DNA from: FEN-1219 sp963713355
GTDB lineage: Bacteria; Pseudomonadota; Gammaproteobacteria; Steroidobacterales; Rariloculaceae
Assembly (NCBI GenBank): GCA_963713355.1
Contig: CAVQLK010000011.1
Span: 682,001-746,000 of the forward strand
Length of the DNA: 64,000 nucleotides
Reading direction: 5' to 3'
This document shows positions 29,182 through 39,053 of the stretch, one piece after another (the stretch's first letter is position 1; every line of letters starts with the position of its first letter). The position numbers were made by a program, and so were the translations under genes. Under the pieces are notes generated by a model. It ran no database searches and was not told the origin of the DNA. It saw only the letters and a program-made list of their open reading frames with translations.

Positions 29182-31839
29182 TCAGCGGTTCTGGCGGCGC
29201 GTGCGCTTCGGCGGCCGTGCGGGCTCGATCAGCTTCGCGATCAGCCCGGTCCAGCCAGTCTGATGCGGGGCGCCCACCCCGCGGCCGTTATCGCCGTTGA
29301 AATACTCGTAGAACCAGACGTAGTCGCGAAAGTGCGGATCGTGCTGGATCTTCGGGTGATTCGGTTGCGATGGACGCATGCCGGAATCACCCCGCAAGAA
29401 CAGCTTTTGCAACCGGCGCGAGATTTCGTTCGCCGCTTCCAAGATCGTGACGTACCGACCCGAGCCCGTCGGGCATTCGATCTTGAAGTCGTCGCCGTAG
29501 TAATGATGGAAGCGCTCCATCGCTTCGATCAGCAGGAAGTTGACCGGCATCCAGATCGGACCGCGCCAATTGGAGTTGCCGCCGAATGCCGTGTCGGTCG
29601 ACACGCCCGGGGAGTATTGAACGACGTACTCCTGGTTACCCTGCGTGAAACGAAACGGGTGCTCGAGATGGACACGCGACATCGCGCGCACGCCGTATGG
29701 CGACAGGAACTCGCTCTCATCGAGCATGCGGCGAAACAACGCTTTCATGCGGCTACCGCGCAGCAGGGACAGGAGCCGTCGATGGCCGACTCCGGTATCG
29801 CTCTCCCAGTGGGAAACGAGCGCATGCAGATCCGGACGCTGCTTCAGAAACCATTCGAGCCGCCTGCGGAATCCGGGCAGCCGTTCGAGCAGCTCCGGCT
29901 CGAGAACCTCGACCGCGAACAGCGGTATCAACCCGACCATGCTGCGCACGCGCAGGGGTATGCGCCGCTCGTCGGGCATGTGTAGGCAGTCGTAGTAGAA
30001 GCGATCGTCGTCGTCCCAAAGGCCGCCATCGCCGACCTTCGTCATCGCGTCGGCGATGTGCAGGAAATGCTCGAAGAATTTCGAGGCGATGTCCTCGTAT
30101 GTCGTGTTGTACTGCGCGAGCTCGAGCGCGATCCGCATCATGTCGAGGCTGTACATCGCCATCCAGGCCGTGCCGTCCGCTTGATCGATATGACCGCCGG
30201 TCGGCAGCGGCCTGCTGCGGTCGAACACGCCGATGTTGTCAAGGCCGAGGAATCCGCCTTGAAACACGTTGTTGCCCTTCGTGTCCTTGCGGTTGACCCA
30301 CCACGTGAAGTTCAGCAGCAGCTTGTGGAACACGCGCTCGAGGAAGGCGAGGTCTCCGCGGCCGCCGCGCTGCTTGCGGTCGATCTGGAACACGCGCCAA
30401 GTCGCCCAAGCGTGCACCGGCGGATTGACGTCGGAGAATGCCCATTCGTAGGCCGGCAGCTGGCCGTTAGGGTGCATGTACCATTCGCGCGTCATGAGGA
30501 TCAGCTGACGCTTCGCAAACTCACAGTCGATCAGTGTGATCGGCAGGCAGTGGAAGGCGAGGTCCCAAGCCGCATACCACGGGTATTCCCACTTGTCGGG
30601 CATCGACAGGACGTCCTCATTGTACAAGTGGACCCACTCGTAATTGCGCCCGCGCAAACGGTTCGGCGGCGGCTTCGGCTGACGCTCGTCACCGACCATC
30701 CACCGCCACACGTCGTAGTGGAAGAACTGCTTGGTCCAGACCATTCCGGCGATCGCCTGGCGCTGGATCCGGCGGTTCTCCGGATCGCGGATGTCCGCCT
30801 GCAGCACCGAATAGAACTGGTCCGCCTCGGCTTGGCGGCGGGCGAAGATCGCATCGAAATCGCCGAACGCGTCGCCCGCTGCCGGGCGCCGTCGAAACCG
30901 CGCGCGCACGCTCGCGCTGCCTCCGCCGCGCACCGCGAATCGAAAATGCGCGGCCGCCTTCGTGCCTACTCGCGCCGGGTTGACCGCGTCGACCCTGCGA
31001 TCGACGACGCGCGCATGGATCGCGTCCTTCGGATAGGCCATCGCGCCGGGAGTGCCCCAGAGGCGCGCGGCGTTGCTTTCGTTCTCGCAGAAGTAGATGT
31101 CGAGCGGCGCGTCGAAATCCATGCGCCACTCACCGAGCAGCGGATGTTGGAGGCGCACGGCCGCATCGCCGTCGAGCGCAAGCCCTGGCTTGTCGCCAGC
31201 CTCGGACCACGACCAGGTGTTGCGAAACCAGACGTGCGGCAACACGTGGATCTCGGCGTCGTCCGGGCCGCGGTTGTGAGCCGTGATCCGTAGCAGGATG
31301 TCCTGACTTTCCGCTTTCGCATACTCGATTTCGACGTCGAAATAGCGATCGTCATCGAATAGCCCGGTCTCGATGATGTCGAACTCCGGGTCCTTCGTCG
31401 TTCGCCGCGCGTTCTCCTCGACGATCCAGCGGTACGGAAATTCGGCGTGCGGGTACTTATAGAGCATCCGCAGATACGACTGCGTCGGCGTCGCGTCGAG
31501 GTAGTAGTAGATCTCCTTGACGGCCTCACCGTGATTGCCCTGAGAGTTCGTGAGCCCGAACAGCCGCTCCTTGAGAATCGGATCCTTGCCGTTCCATAGC
31601 GCTACGCTCATGCAGATGCGCGCCTTGTAGTCCGAGAATCCGCCGATCCCATCCTCGCCCCACCGATAAGCGCGGCTGCGGGCATGATCGTGGGGTAGGT
31701 CGTCCCAGGCCGTGCCGTGCGCGCTGTAGTCCTCGCGCACGGTTCCCCATTGGCGCTCGCTCAAGTACGGACCCCAGATTTGCCACACGCGACCTTCGGA
31801 TTGGCGCTGCCGTTCGGGGTCGAGTTTTTTTTTCGTCAC
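29182..31839 (-). CDS. GH63-family glycoside hydrolase (mannosyl-/glucosylglycerate hydrolase-like)
   Basis: An 885-residue protein with the large (alpha/alpha)6 fold of family GH63. It has an N-terminal beta domain (about 1-330), the conserved stretch QLPAYEWAFSDVNPPVHAWA, and the C-terminal FGGNSNWRGPIWMPVNFLL typical of bacterial members. No signal peptide, so it is cytoplasmic. Related enzymes remove glucose or mannose from glucosylglycerate, mannosylglycerate or disaccharides. GTG 31839 overlaps the upstream debranching gene stop (GTGA); an ATG at 31890 would lie inside that gene. It is the last gene of the gnd operon, which suggests an intracellular glucoside as substrate. Confidence 0.85.
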   Translation of the reverse strand: MTKKKLDPERQRQSEGRVWQIWGPYLSERQWGTVREDYSAHGTAWDDLPHDHARSRAYRWGEDGIGGFSDYKARICMSVALWNGKDPILKERLFGLTNSQGNHGEAVKEIYYYLDATPTQSYLRMLYKYPHAEFPYRWIVEENARRTTKDPEFDIIETGLFDDDRYFDVEIEYAKAESQDILLRITAHNRGPDDAEIHVLPHVWFRNTWSWSEAGDKPGLALDGDAAVRLQHPLLGEWRMDFDAPLDIYFCENESNAARLWGTPGAMAYPKDAIHARVVDRRVDAVNPARVGTKAAAHFRFAVRGGGSASVRARFRRRPAAGDAFGDFDAIFARRQAEADQFYSVLQADIRDPENRRIQRQAIAGMVWTKQFFHYDVWRWMVGDERQPKPPPNRLRGRNYEWVHLYNEDVLSMPDKWEYPWYAAWDLAFHCLPITLIDCEFAKRQLILMTREWYMHPNGQLPAYEWAFSDVNPPVHAWATWRVFQIDRKQRGGRGDLAFLERVFHKLLLNFTWWVNRKDTKGNNVFQGGFLGLDNIGVFDRSRPLPTGGHIDQADGTAWMAMYSLDMMRIALELAQYNTTYEDIASKFFEHFLHIADAMTKVGDGGLWDDDDRFYYDCLHMPDERRIPLRVRSMVGLIPLFAVEVLEPELLERLPGFRRRLEWFLKQRPDLHALVSHWESDTGVGHRRLLSLLRGSRMKALFRRMLDESEFLSPYGVRAMSRVHLEHPFRFTQGNQEYVVQYSPGVSTDTAFGGNSNWRGPIWMPVNFLLIEAMERFHHYYGDDFKIECPTGSGRYVTILEAANEISRRLQKLFLRGDSGMRPSQPNHPKIQHDPHFRDYVWFYEYFNGDNGRGVGAPHQTGWTGLIAKLIEPARPPKRTRRQNR

Positions 31840-33764
31840 CGGAGTTCTCCGACGAGCGCGCGGGCGCGCAGCAGCTCGGCGAGCGACCATGCCTGAAACG
31901 GCGCGCCGCGCGGCGCATGCGGTGCATCGCCGTCGGCGATCTCAAATAGATGACCGCAGCCTGCGACGTCGAGCTGCGCGAGTAATGGTTGCACGAAACG
32001 CCGGCTACCTTCCGCGCGTGCCTCCGCGGTGCCGCCGCGCACGCGTAGCCACGCATCGACGAACGGGCCCGCGAGCCACGGCCAGACTGTGCCCTGGTGA
32101 TAGGCGCTGTCACGCGTGTCGACGCTGCCTTCGTAGCGGCCTCGATAAGCGGGGTCCTCGGGCGCGAGCGAGCGAAGTCCCGCCGGTGTCCAGAGGCGTG
32201 CTTCGACCGCGTCGACGAGGATCCGCGCGGCGGGCCCTTCGAGCAGCGCGATCGGCAGGCCGCCGGCCGCGAAAATCTGATTCGGCCGAAACGCCGGGTC
32301 GGTCTTGCCGCGCACGTGGTCGGCATCGACGACGTCGTAGAGGCTGCCGTCGCCGCGCGGAAAGCGCGCGAGAAAGCTCGCGGTAGCCTGCTTGCGCAGC
32401 CGCCGCCAAGCGCCGTCGCGTCGGCCCGCGACGGCAAGTGCGTTGACCCACAACGCCTGGATCTCGACCGGTTTGCCAATACGCGGCGTGATCACGCGGT
32501 CGCCGATCTTGGCGTCCATCCACGTGAGCTGCAGGCCGGGCACGCCCGCAGCGAGCAAGCCATCGTCATCGCAGCGAATGCCGTATCGAGTGCCGCGCGC
32601 GTAGCCGCGGACGATCGCATCGACGGCGTCGAGCAGTCGCCGTTCGTCGCGCGGGGAAACCGTGCGCATCTCGATCAGCTCGCCGACCACGACCGCATAC
32701 CACAGCGACGCATCGACGGAGTTGTACTCGCGCTCCCCGCCGGTGTCGGTGAACCGATTCGGCAGCATGCCTTCGGATACCGTATCGGCCCAGCTGAGCA
32801 GCACGCGGAGCGCTTCATCGATGCGGCCGCTGGCGAGACAGAGTCCCCGCAACGATATGAACGTGTCGCGCCCCCAATCCGTGAACCACGGGTACCCCGC
32901 GATCACCGTCGAGCCATTGCCGCGTCGCACGAGGTACTCATCGGCCGCGCGCTCCAAAGGTCCCGCGAATCGCGCGCGCCGCGCGCGCTCGATGGCGCGC
33001 GCGTTGTCCGCAACGCCCGCGGCATCGCCGTACGGAGCGTTTCCCGCGCGCAACACGATCGCGGCCTCCGATCCGGGCGCAATGGTGAACCGAAACACCC
33101 CGGGCGAAGCCAAGTCCTCGACGTGGTCGAGGCCGCGCAGCCGCTCGTGCTCGTACGAGAACTGCCGATACCAGACGGCGTCGTGCTGGTACACGCTGTT
33201 AGTGATCACGGTGATCGCCGTACGCTCATCGTAGGGCTGCCACGCGACGTTGCCGGCGCCCACGACTCGCGTGCGGAAACTCAAGGCGCCGTTCTCGCGG
33301 TGGAGCGCGTGGTAGTCGCGGCCCGCGATCAACAGCCGCACGCAGAGCGTCACGCTCGAATCGCCGCGTAGTTGCCAGACGATCACGACGTCTCCCGAGG
33401 CGGGTTCGCAGAGAAGCTCCTGCACGATCGCTCCTCGATCGAGCGCGTACGTCCACGTCGGCCACGGCTCGTGCGTGAATGCCGCGAGCCGTTCGCGACC
33501 GTTCGGATGCACCGTGTCGGGCAGGTACCGCTGGCTCGAAAGAAACGTGCGATCCTCGCCGTCCTCGACCCACACTTCGGCGCCAGCGACGAGCACGACG
33601 CGGCCCGCGGGCGGATCGGTAGCTGCGGTGAGCAGCGCGTGGTAGCGCCGCGTTCTGATTCCGGACGCCGGACCCATCGCGAATCCGCCCGATCGATCGG
33701 GTTCGAGCCACTCGCGCGTGTCGGTCGGACTCGCGAGTGCCGGACGTAGCCGGTCAGTCCTCAT
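31836..33764 (-). CDS. Amylo-alpha-1,6-glucosidase / glycogen debranching-type protein
   Basis: A 642-residue protein. The N-terminal GDE_N domain (about 15-230; LEPDRSGGFAMG, RRYHALLTAA) is followed by a GH133-like catalytic domain (about 270-640) with WFTDWGRDTFISLRG, TDTGGEREYNSVDASLW and YHQGTVWPWLAGPF, all conserved in the family. It should release glucose at alpha-1,6 branches of glycogen or related glucans. It overlaps the ROK kinase gene by 11 bases, so freed glucose could be phosphorylated by the neighbouring product. Confidence 0.9.
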   Translation of the reverse strand: MRTDRLRPALASPTDTREWLEPDRSGGFAMGPASGIRTRRYHALLTAATDPPAGRVVLVAGAEVWVEDGEDRTFLSSQRYLPDTVHPNGRERLAAFTHEPWPTWTYALDRGAIVQELLCEPASGDVVIVWQLRGDSSVTLCVRLLIAGRDYHALHRENGALSFRTRVVGAGNVAWQPYDERTAITVITNSVYQHDAVWYRQFSYEHERLRGLDHVEDLASPGVFRFTIAPGSEAAIVLRAGNAPYGDAAGVADNARAIERARRARFAGPLERAADEYLVRRGNGSTVIAGYPWFTDWGRDTFISLRGLCLASGRIDEALRVLLSWADTVSEGMLPNRFTDTGGEREYNSVDASLWYAVVVGELIEMRTVSPRDERRLLDAVDAIVRGYARGTRYGIRCDDDGLLAAGVPGLQLTWMDAKIGDRVITPRIGKPVEIQALWVNALAVAGRRDGAWRRLRKQATASFLARFPRGDGSLYDVVDADHVRGKTDPAFRPNQIFAAGGLPIALLEGPAARILVDAVEARLWTPAGLRSLAPEDPAYRGRYEGSVDTRDSAYHQGTVWPWLAGPFVDAWLRVRGGTAEARAEGSRRFVQPLLAQLDVAGCGHLFEIADGDAPHAPRGAPFQAWSLAELLRARALVGELR

Positions 33765-34521
33765 ACCAAAGGCGGACGCCCCCCGCGAGACCTTCGACTG
33801 CTTCGAAGATCCGTACGCGCGGCGGCAACGGCGGGCTCAGCAGCTTCGCATTGCCGCCGCCGATGTACAGCAAGTCGTAGTTGAAAGTCGGCTCGAGCTC
33901 CTCGATGACGTCGCGCACGCGCTGCACCCATTTCTTCTTCCCGATCTTCTTCAGCTGCTTGTCCGACACGAGCTGCTCGTACGTTTTGCCGTCGCGGAAC
34001 GGGTGATGCCCGAGCTCGAGATTCGGCACGAGGATGCCGTTCACGTACAGGCCGCTGCCCAATCCCGTCCCGAGCGTGAGCACGAGCTCGACGCCGAACC
34101 CGCCGATCACTCCGTACCCTTGCAGATCGGCGTCGTTGATCACGCGCGTCGGCTTGCCGACCAGTTTCCGGATCGCGCCCTGGATGTCGAAACCTCGCCA
34201 CGCCTCGGTGTCGAGATTCGGCGCGGTCTGCACGACGCCGCGGATCACGCCGGGGAAGCCGACCGAGACGCGATCGTAGCCGCGTTGCGCCGCGATCATC
34301 ATGCGGATGACCTCGAGCACTGCGTCGGGCGGTGAGGGTTTCGGCGTGAGCATCCGTGCGCGCGCCGACACGGGCCGGCCCTGGCCGTCGATTAGCAGCA
34401 TCTTGATCCCGGTGCCACCGATATCGATCGTGAGCGTTCGGAGCTTGTCGCGCCCGAGAGCGCGATGCCCACGTTTAGCGCCGTTTTTGGCCGCGGCCGG
34501 CACGCGCGCGGCGGCCATCAC
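33754..34521 (-). CDS. ppgK: ROK-family glucokinase, polyphosphate glucokinase-like
   Basis: A 255-residue sugar kinase. The phosphate-binding DIGGTGIK, VINDADLQGYG, LTLGTGLGSGLYVNG and LELGHHPFRDGKTYE follow the PpgK pattern rather than that of zinc-binding ROK proteins. PpgK phosphorylates glucose with polyphosphate or ATP; which donor is used cannot be read here. It sits between gnd and the debranching gene, where it could feed glucose 6-phosphate to zwf. The N-terminal 28 residues are basic and low in complexity. Confidence 0.87.
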   Translation of the reverse strand: MMAAARVPAAAKNGAKRGHRALGRDKLRTLTIDIGGTGIKMLLIDGQGRPVSARARMLTPKPSPPDAVLEVIRMMIAAQRGYDRVSVGFPGVIRGVVQTAPNLDTEAWRGFDIQGAIRKLVGKPTRVINDADLQGYGVIGGFGVELVLTLGTGLGSGLYVNGILVPNLELGHHPFRDGKTYEQLVSDKQLKKIGKKKWVQRVRDVIEELEPTFNYDLLYIGGGNAKLLSPPLPPRVRIFEAVEGLAGGVRLWYED

Positions 34522-35936
34522 CCGAGCCAGTCGGTATGCACGAACTGGCCATTCGCTTCGTCTTTGCGCTGATACCTATGCGATCCAAACGCATCACGCT
34601 GTGCTTGCGTGAGGTTCTGCGGGAGCTCCGCCGATCGGTAGCTGTCGTAGTACGCGAGACCGGACGCCATTCCGCTGACCGGGATGCCGGCCTGCTGGGC
34701 GAGGCCGACGACCTCGCGCCAAGCGGCCTGGCCGCTTGCGACCTTGGTCTTGAACTCCTCGTCGAGCAGGAGGTTCGGCAGATCTCGCCGCCGCTCGTAC
34801 GCTTTCATGATCGAGTCGAGAAAGCGCGCGCGGATGATGCAGCCGCCTTTCCAGATCCGCGCAAGCTCGCGCAGATTCATGTTCCAGCCGTATTCGCGTG
34901 AGCCCGCATCGAGAAGATGCATCCCCTGAGCGTAGGCGCAAATCTTGGACATGTAGAGCGCGTCGTGCACTTTCTTCACGAGATCCTCGGCGCGCCCGCG
35001 ATACGCAGGCGACTGCGGTCCGGGCAGAATTTTGCTCGCCGCAACGCGATCGTCTTTCATGCTCGACAGCACGCGCGCGTCGACGGCAGCCGCGATGCTC
35101 GGCACGGGCACGCCGAGCTCGAGCGCGGTCGTCACGGTCCACTTGCCGGTCCCTTTTTGCCCGGCCTTGTCAAGCACGCCGTCGATGAGCCAACCGCTCG
35201 TCTTCGGATCGCGCACGCGCAACACTGCGGCCGTGACCTCAATCAGGAACGACTCGAGCGGGCCGGTGTTCCACTCGCCGAATACGTCGGCGAGCGCATC
35301 GGCTTTGAGCCCGCCGACGCGCGACAGCACGTCGTACGCTTCGGCAATGAACTGCATGTCGGCGTACTCGATGCCGTTGTGCACCATCTTGACGAAGTGG
35401 CCCGCGCCGTCCGGGCCGCAATGGGTCACGCACGCCCCCGAATCCGTCTTCGCGGCGATCGCCTCGAAGATCGGCTGGATGTGCCGGTACGCTTCGGCGT
35501 CCCCGCCCGGCATGATCGACGGTCCATGTCGCGCGCCGTTCTCGCCGCCCGAAACACCGACACCGAAGAATTGCAGGCCATGTGCGGCATAGCTCTTCTC
35601 GCGCCGGCGCGTGTCCGTGTACAGCGAGTTGCCGCCGTCGATCACGATGTCGCTGTGCTCGAGCAGCGGCCGCAGCTGTTCCAGCACTTGGTCGACCGGC
35701 TGGCCGGCTTTGATCATCATCATGATCATGCGCGGCCGCGGCAGCGCCGCGACGAGCCGCTCGAGTGACTCGCAGCCGATCAATCGGCCGCCGCTCGCCC
35801 CTACCGCTGCTTCGAGCACGGGCAACTGGCGGTTGTACGCGAAGACACGGAAACCGTGATCGAGCATGTTCAAGGCCAGGTTGCGGCCCATCACTGCCAT
35901 TCCGATCATTCCAAACGAGGATCGGTCGCCGGCCAT
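34518..35936 (-). CDS. gnd: 6-phosphogluconate dehydrogenase, decarboxylating
   Basis: A 472-residue enzyme of normal length. It has the NADP motif GMIGMAVMGRNLALN near residue 9, VDGGNSLYTDTRRR, the substrate site GENGARHGPSIMPGG and the catalytic KMVHNGIEYADMQ. It makes ribulose 5-phosphate, CO2 and NADPH. It is the first gene of the (-) operon and overlaps the kinase by four bases. Its upstream region has no strong ribosome site (AAGAAG only). Confidence 0.95.
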   Translation of the reverse strand: MAGDRSSFGMIGMAVMGRNLALNMLDHGFRVFAYNRQLPVLEAAVGASGGRLIGCESLERLVAALPRPRMIMMMIKAGQPVDQVLEQLRPLLEHSDIVIDGGNSLYTDTRRREKSYAAHGLQFFGVGVSGGENGARHGPSIMPGGDAEAYRHIQPIFEAIAAKTDSGACVTHCGPDGAGHFVKMVHNGIEYADMQFIAEAYDVLSRVGGLKADALADVFGEWNTGPLESFLIEVTAAVLRVRDPKTSGWLIDGVLDKAGQKGTGKWTVTTALELGVPVPSIAAAVDARVLSSMKDDRVAASKILPGPQSPAYRGRAEDLVKKVHDALYMSKICAYAQGMHLLDAGSREYGWNMNLRELARIWKGGCIIRARFLDSIMKAYERRRDLPNLLLDEEFKTKVASGQAAWREVVGLAQQAGIPVSGMASGLAYYDSYRSAELPQNLTQAQRDAFGSHRYQRKDEANGQFVHTDWLG

Positions 35937-36687
35937 AGGTGTTCTTCTTGCTCAGCGGGCGGCCAGTCTAGATGCGGAGGTAGCCGTTATCAACGCGGCT
36001 AGGCGAGGGCGATCCGCCCGGCCTGCTAAAGCGGATAAGCCGTCTCCACGCCTTTCTTTGGCTGAGACCATCGAGCGGACCGTCGGCGCCTGACGCGGGG
36101 GCGCTGGATCGCGCCCCGCCGCGCGCCTTCACGTAACGACAGTGCGCCCTTGACTGAAATGGGGTAGGGCCGAGAGTAGATTACCCTCCAAATCAACGAT
36201 AACGCTTCCACCCGCGACTTCGGGTGCGACGCTCCATCCCCATCGCGACCCCCAGATGGCTTCCGAGAGAATGGCTGTTACACGCCGCTGCTGCCGGCGC
36301 AGAAGGGTCGTTCAAAGCGTGGGGTCCTCGTGCAGCAGCGGGAGCTCCTCGATCGGCTCGCACGCGGTCAGCGGGAAGCCGTTCGAATTCGTCGACAGGG
36401 GGGCAAGCGCGTCAACTACGACGGCGACCCCAAGATCGACGGCGTGCCCGGCACGGCCTGGGCGCAGTAACCCCACGTTGATTGGTACCGGGCGCGGCCA
36501 CTGCCAGGCCTACGAGCTCGACGACATCGACAACCAGATTCGCCACTAGATTTTGGGGTTGATGGGCGCCGGGCGTCGACCGAGGCGCGGCTGGTGGGCG
36601 AAGGCGACAATTATCTTTCGCGCAGCGCGCAGTGACGGACCACCGGTCGGTCCGGCTGGCCGCCACAGCAACTCGCGGCGCCCTGTG
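35937..36687. other. Gene-poor interval with scattered coding remnants
   Basis: About 750 bases without an intact gene. On the plus strand, short protein-like pieces occur in changing frames: LVQQRELLDRLA near 36330, SGKPFEFVDRG near 36380, KRVNYDGDPKIDGVPGT near 36405 (ending at a stop at 36468) and RGHCQAYELDDIDNQ near 36510. A run of G at 36398-36403 separates two of these frames. They may be the remains of one small gene, or chance. No RNA gene or repeat is visible. Confidence 0.3.
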
Positions 36688-37470
36688 CTATTTCATCTCG
36701 AGCTTGTAATCCGCCGGCGGCGCGAATAAGTCGTCCGCGAGCGCTGCCGTCTCTACGGCGTCGACCACCGTAGTAAAGCTTGCGCCGCCCATGCGTGCCA
36801 TCATCGCGGCCATCGGACCGCTGCCGCTCATCTTCACCTGCACATCGGTCTCGTAAGCGATGCCACCCGCTTGCGCGAATTGCCGGTACATCTCCGCCAT
36901 CGCCGTCGCCTGCCCCGGCTGGGCCATCGCCGCGCGCGGATCGGAGAAGATCCAACCTTTCTCGACCGCGACGTTATAAAAGTTGGCGTACTCGGCTGCG
37001 CCAGGAGCGTCCTTCACGATCCAGACCGGCCCCGCCAGCGTGACGTCCATCATCATCCCGGGCGCGCCGCCCATCGAGCCCTGCGCGGAAACCTCGACGT
37101 CGTAGCCGGCCGCGGCGAGCCCCGCAATCTGCTTCGTCTGGCCATTCGGGGTGAACGACGTCTTCGCGCCTGCCACGTCGACGCTCTTGGCGAGCTCGGC
37201 CGCAAACGCCGTCATGTTCCACACGTCAGCTGCCTTCTTCCTCGAGTCGAAAACATACATTTTTTGCGCATCGAGATCGAAGATCGTCGTCTGGGTTCGA
37301 TTGCCGACGACGGCATCGGTGCGCATCTTGTTGCCCTTGATGTAGGTAGCCCCGCTCGTTTCTCCGGAGAAGCCCAAGGCCTTGCCGTTCATCGTCTGCG
37401 TGATCGTCACGTCGGCGAAGGACGGCGCGGCAATGGCCAAGGCAAGGGCGGTGACGCATGCGTGTTTCAT
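36688..37470 (-). CDS. Exported DUF4412-type protein
   Basis: A 260-residue protein with a clean signal peptide (residues 1-19, ending SFADV). The mature part is a beta-rich fold with the DUF4412 pattern: YIKGNKMRTDAVVGN, then IFDLDAQKMYVFDSRKKAA and, later, PVWIVKDAPGAAEYANFY. The C-terminal third is Met/Ala rich (MSGSGPMAAMMARMGG). A lipid or envelope role is only a guess from fold and export. GGGGAG precedes the ATG by eight bases. Confidence 0.78.
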   Translation of the reverse strand: MKHACVTALALAIAAPSFADVTITQTMNGKALGFSGETSGATYIKGNKMRTDAVVGNRTQTTIFDLDAQKMYVFDSRKKAADVWNMTAFAAELAKSVDVAGAKTSFTPNGQTKQIAGLAAAGYDVEVSAQGSMGGAPGMMMDVTLAGPVWIVKDAPGAAEYANFYNVAVEKGWIFSDPRAAMAQPGQATAMAEMYRQFAQAGGIAYETDVQVKMSGSGPMAAMMARMGGASFTTVVDAVETAALADDLFAPPADYKLEMK

Positions 37471-37815
37471 GCTGTGTGCTCCCCGCTGGTGGATCGACGC
37501 TCAGGAATCATCCGAGCATTGGCCGTTCGAGGTCAAGCCGCTCGCCGCCGTGCCGTGCGGGAACTCCGAACCGCTAGCCTCGGGCCATTTCAGCGCCTGC
37601 TCATGGCCACGAGCCCGTTCTGAGGGAGCACCAGTTCGCCGTTGCTTCGCGCGATACAACAGGCCAAATGCGTTGTTCTTGCCAGCCGCACGAACGTTTC
37701 TCCCGGCCGTAGGATTGTACGCTAGCGGACTTTCGCCCTATATACCGTCGTGGTCTGCGCGTGCAAGATTTGGCGTTGTCAGCGGGCAATCGAACGCTCG
37801 AGCAGGGAGGGCTCC
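37471..37815. other. Divergent intergenic region
   Basis: This 345-base gap separates the DUF4412 gene (-) from the diguanylate cyclase (+). It holds the cyclase promoter (listed separately) and should hold one for DUF4412. I see no gene, repeat or riboswitch-like element in it. Confidence 0.5.
37715..37744 (+). promoter_or_regulatory. Sigma-70-type promoter for the diguanylate cyclase gene
   Basis: TTGTAC (37715-37720) and TATATA (37739-37744) are separated by 18 bases, or 17 if the -10 is read as CTATAT. The predicted start near 37751 leaves a leader of about 65 bases before ATG 37816. Confidence 0.5.
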
Positions 37816-38955
37816 ATGGGTGCCTTGAAGGTCCGGAGCGCCGTCGGGCTGAACAGCGCGCCGGCGCGTGCGATGCCCCATGGCGTCGTCATACCTCGCA
37901 CGACGAGTGCGGCGACGAACCAGATCGTGAGCCTGCTGCTCGCGCTCCTCCGCCGGTTCGCCGAGATGCCGGCGTTGGCCGACACGGCGGCAACACTGTC
38001 CCGCCGCCTCGATCTCGGCGTAGCCGAAGGTGGTTGGGAGGCGTTCGTGCGCAGCGTAGCCGATGCCGTCGGCGAAGTCGTGAACGCGCGCGAGTCGCAG
38101 CAGCGTGAGCTCGATGACTTCCTCGAGCAACTCACGGAGCAGCTTGCGGGCCTCGAGCACTGGACCCGCTGGCAGGCCGGAGCCACGCAGAGCCGCCGCG
38201 ACGACGCGCCCGGTCTCGAGCTCACCGTGCAGGCCGAGACGGTGCACTTGCAGCGGGAAGTCGTGACCTCGCCGGATCTCGCCTATCTGAAGACGAAAAT
38301 GAAGGCGCGGCTCGACAAGGTCGCGCGCGAGTTGATCGAGTTTAGGCAGGAGGAAGCGAGCCGGCACGCCGAGGACGAGCGCTGCGCGAACGAGCTCGGC
38401 AAGGAGCTATCGACGCTCAAGGGCCGAACCGACGCGCTCATCAAGCTCTGCGCCGAGCAAGAAGCACGGCTCATGATCGATACCCTGACGGGTTGTCACA
38501 GCCGCTACGCCTATGAGCAGCGGTTGGAGGAGGAGTTCCAGCGATGGCAACGGCATTCGCAGCCGTTATCGTTCTCGATCTGGGATATCGACCTCTTTAA
38601 GCGCGTCAACGACTCCTACGGTCACCAGGCCGGCGACCGTTTGCTGCGCAGCGTCGCGGAGCTGTTCACGCAGAACAAACGCGCCGAGGATTTCCTCGCG
38701 CGCATCGGCGGCGAAGAATTCACGCTGCTGCTACCGATGACGACGCTCGAGGCCGCGACATGCGTCGCCGAGAAGCTGCGCCGCGTTGTCGAAGCCTCGC
38801 CATTTCGTCATCACGGCAAGTTCGTGCAGATCACGATGTCAGCGGGGGTAACGGACTTCCGCTCCGGCGATACTCCAGCGAGCGTCTACCAGCGTGCGGA
38901 CCGCGCGCTGTATCAAGCGAAGCAGAGTGGCCGCAACCACTGCGTGGCAAGCTGA
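37816..38955 (+). CDS. Diguanylate cyclase (GGDEF domain)
   Basis: A 379-residue cytoplasmic protein with no membrane segment. An N-terminal helical sensor region (about 40-215, with coiled-coil character near 175-215) precedes a GGDEF domain. The active loop is GGEEF (298-302), and the inhibitory I-site RxxD is R289-D292, correctly spaced five residues upstream, so the enzyme should make c-di-GMP under product control. Start ATG 37816 has AGGGAGG at 37804-37810; an ATG at 37750 is in frame but lies at or before the predicted transcript start. Confidence 0.92.
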   Translation: MGALKVRSAVGLNSAPARAMPHGVVIPRTTSAATNQIVSLLLALLRRFAEMPALADTAATLSRRLDLGVAEGGWEAFVRSVADAVGEVVNARESQQRELDDFLEQLTEQLAGLEHWTRWQAGATQSRRDDAPGLELTVQAETVHLQREVVTSPDLAYLKTKMKARLDKVARELIEFRQEEASRHAEDERCANELGKELSTLKGRTDALIKLCAEQEARLMIDTLTGCHSRYAYEQRLEEEFQRWQRHSQPLSFSIWDIDLFKRVNDSYGHQAGDRLLRSVAELFTQNKRAEDFLARIGGEEFTLLLPMTTLEAATCVAEKLRRVVEASPFRHHGKFVQITMSAGVTDFRSGDTPASVYQRADRALYQAKQSGRNHCVAS

Positions 38956-39053
38956 GCACTTGCTGCGGCCTTCACCGCGCAGGGGACATGAGTTCCCCTC
39001 GTATAGATGATCCGGTCGCACCCAGCGCCGCTGGCCGTCCGCGCGCCGCAAGA

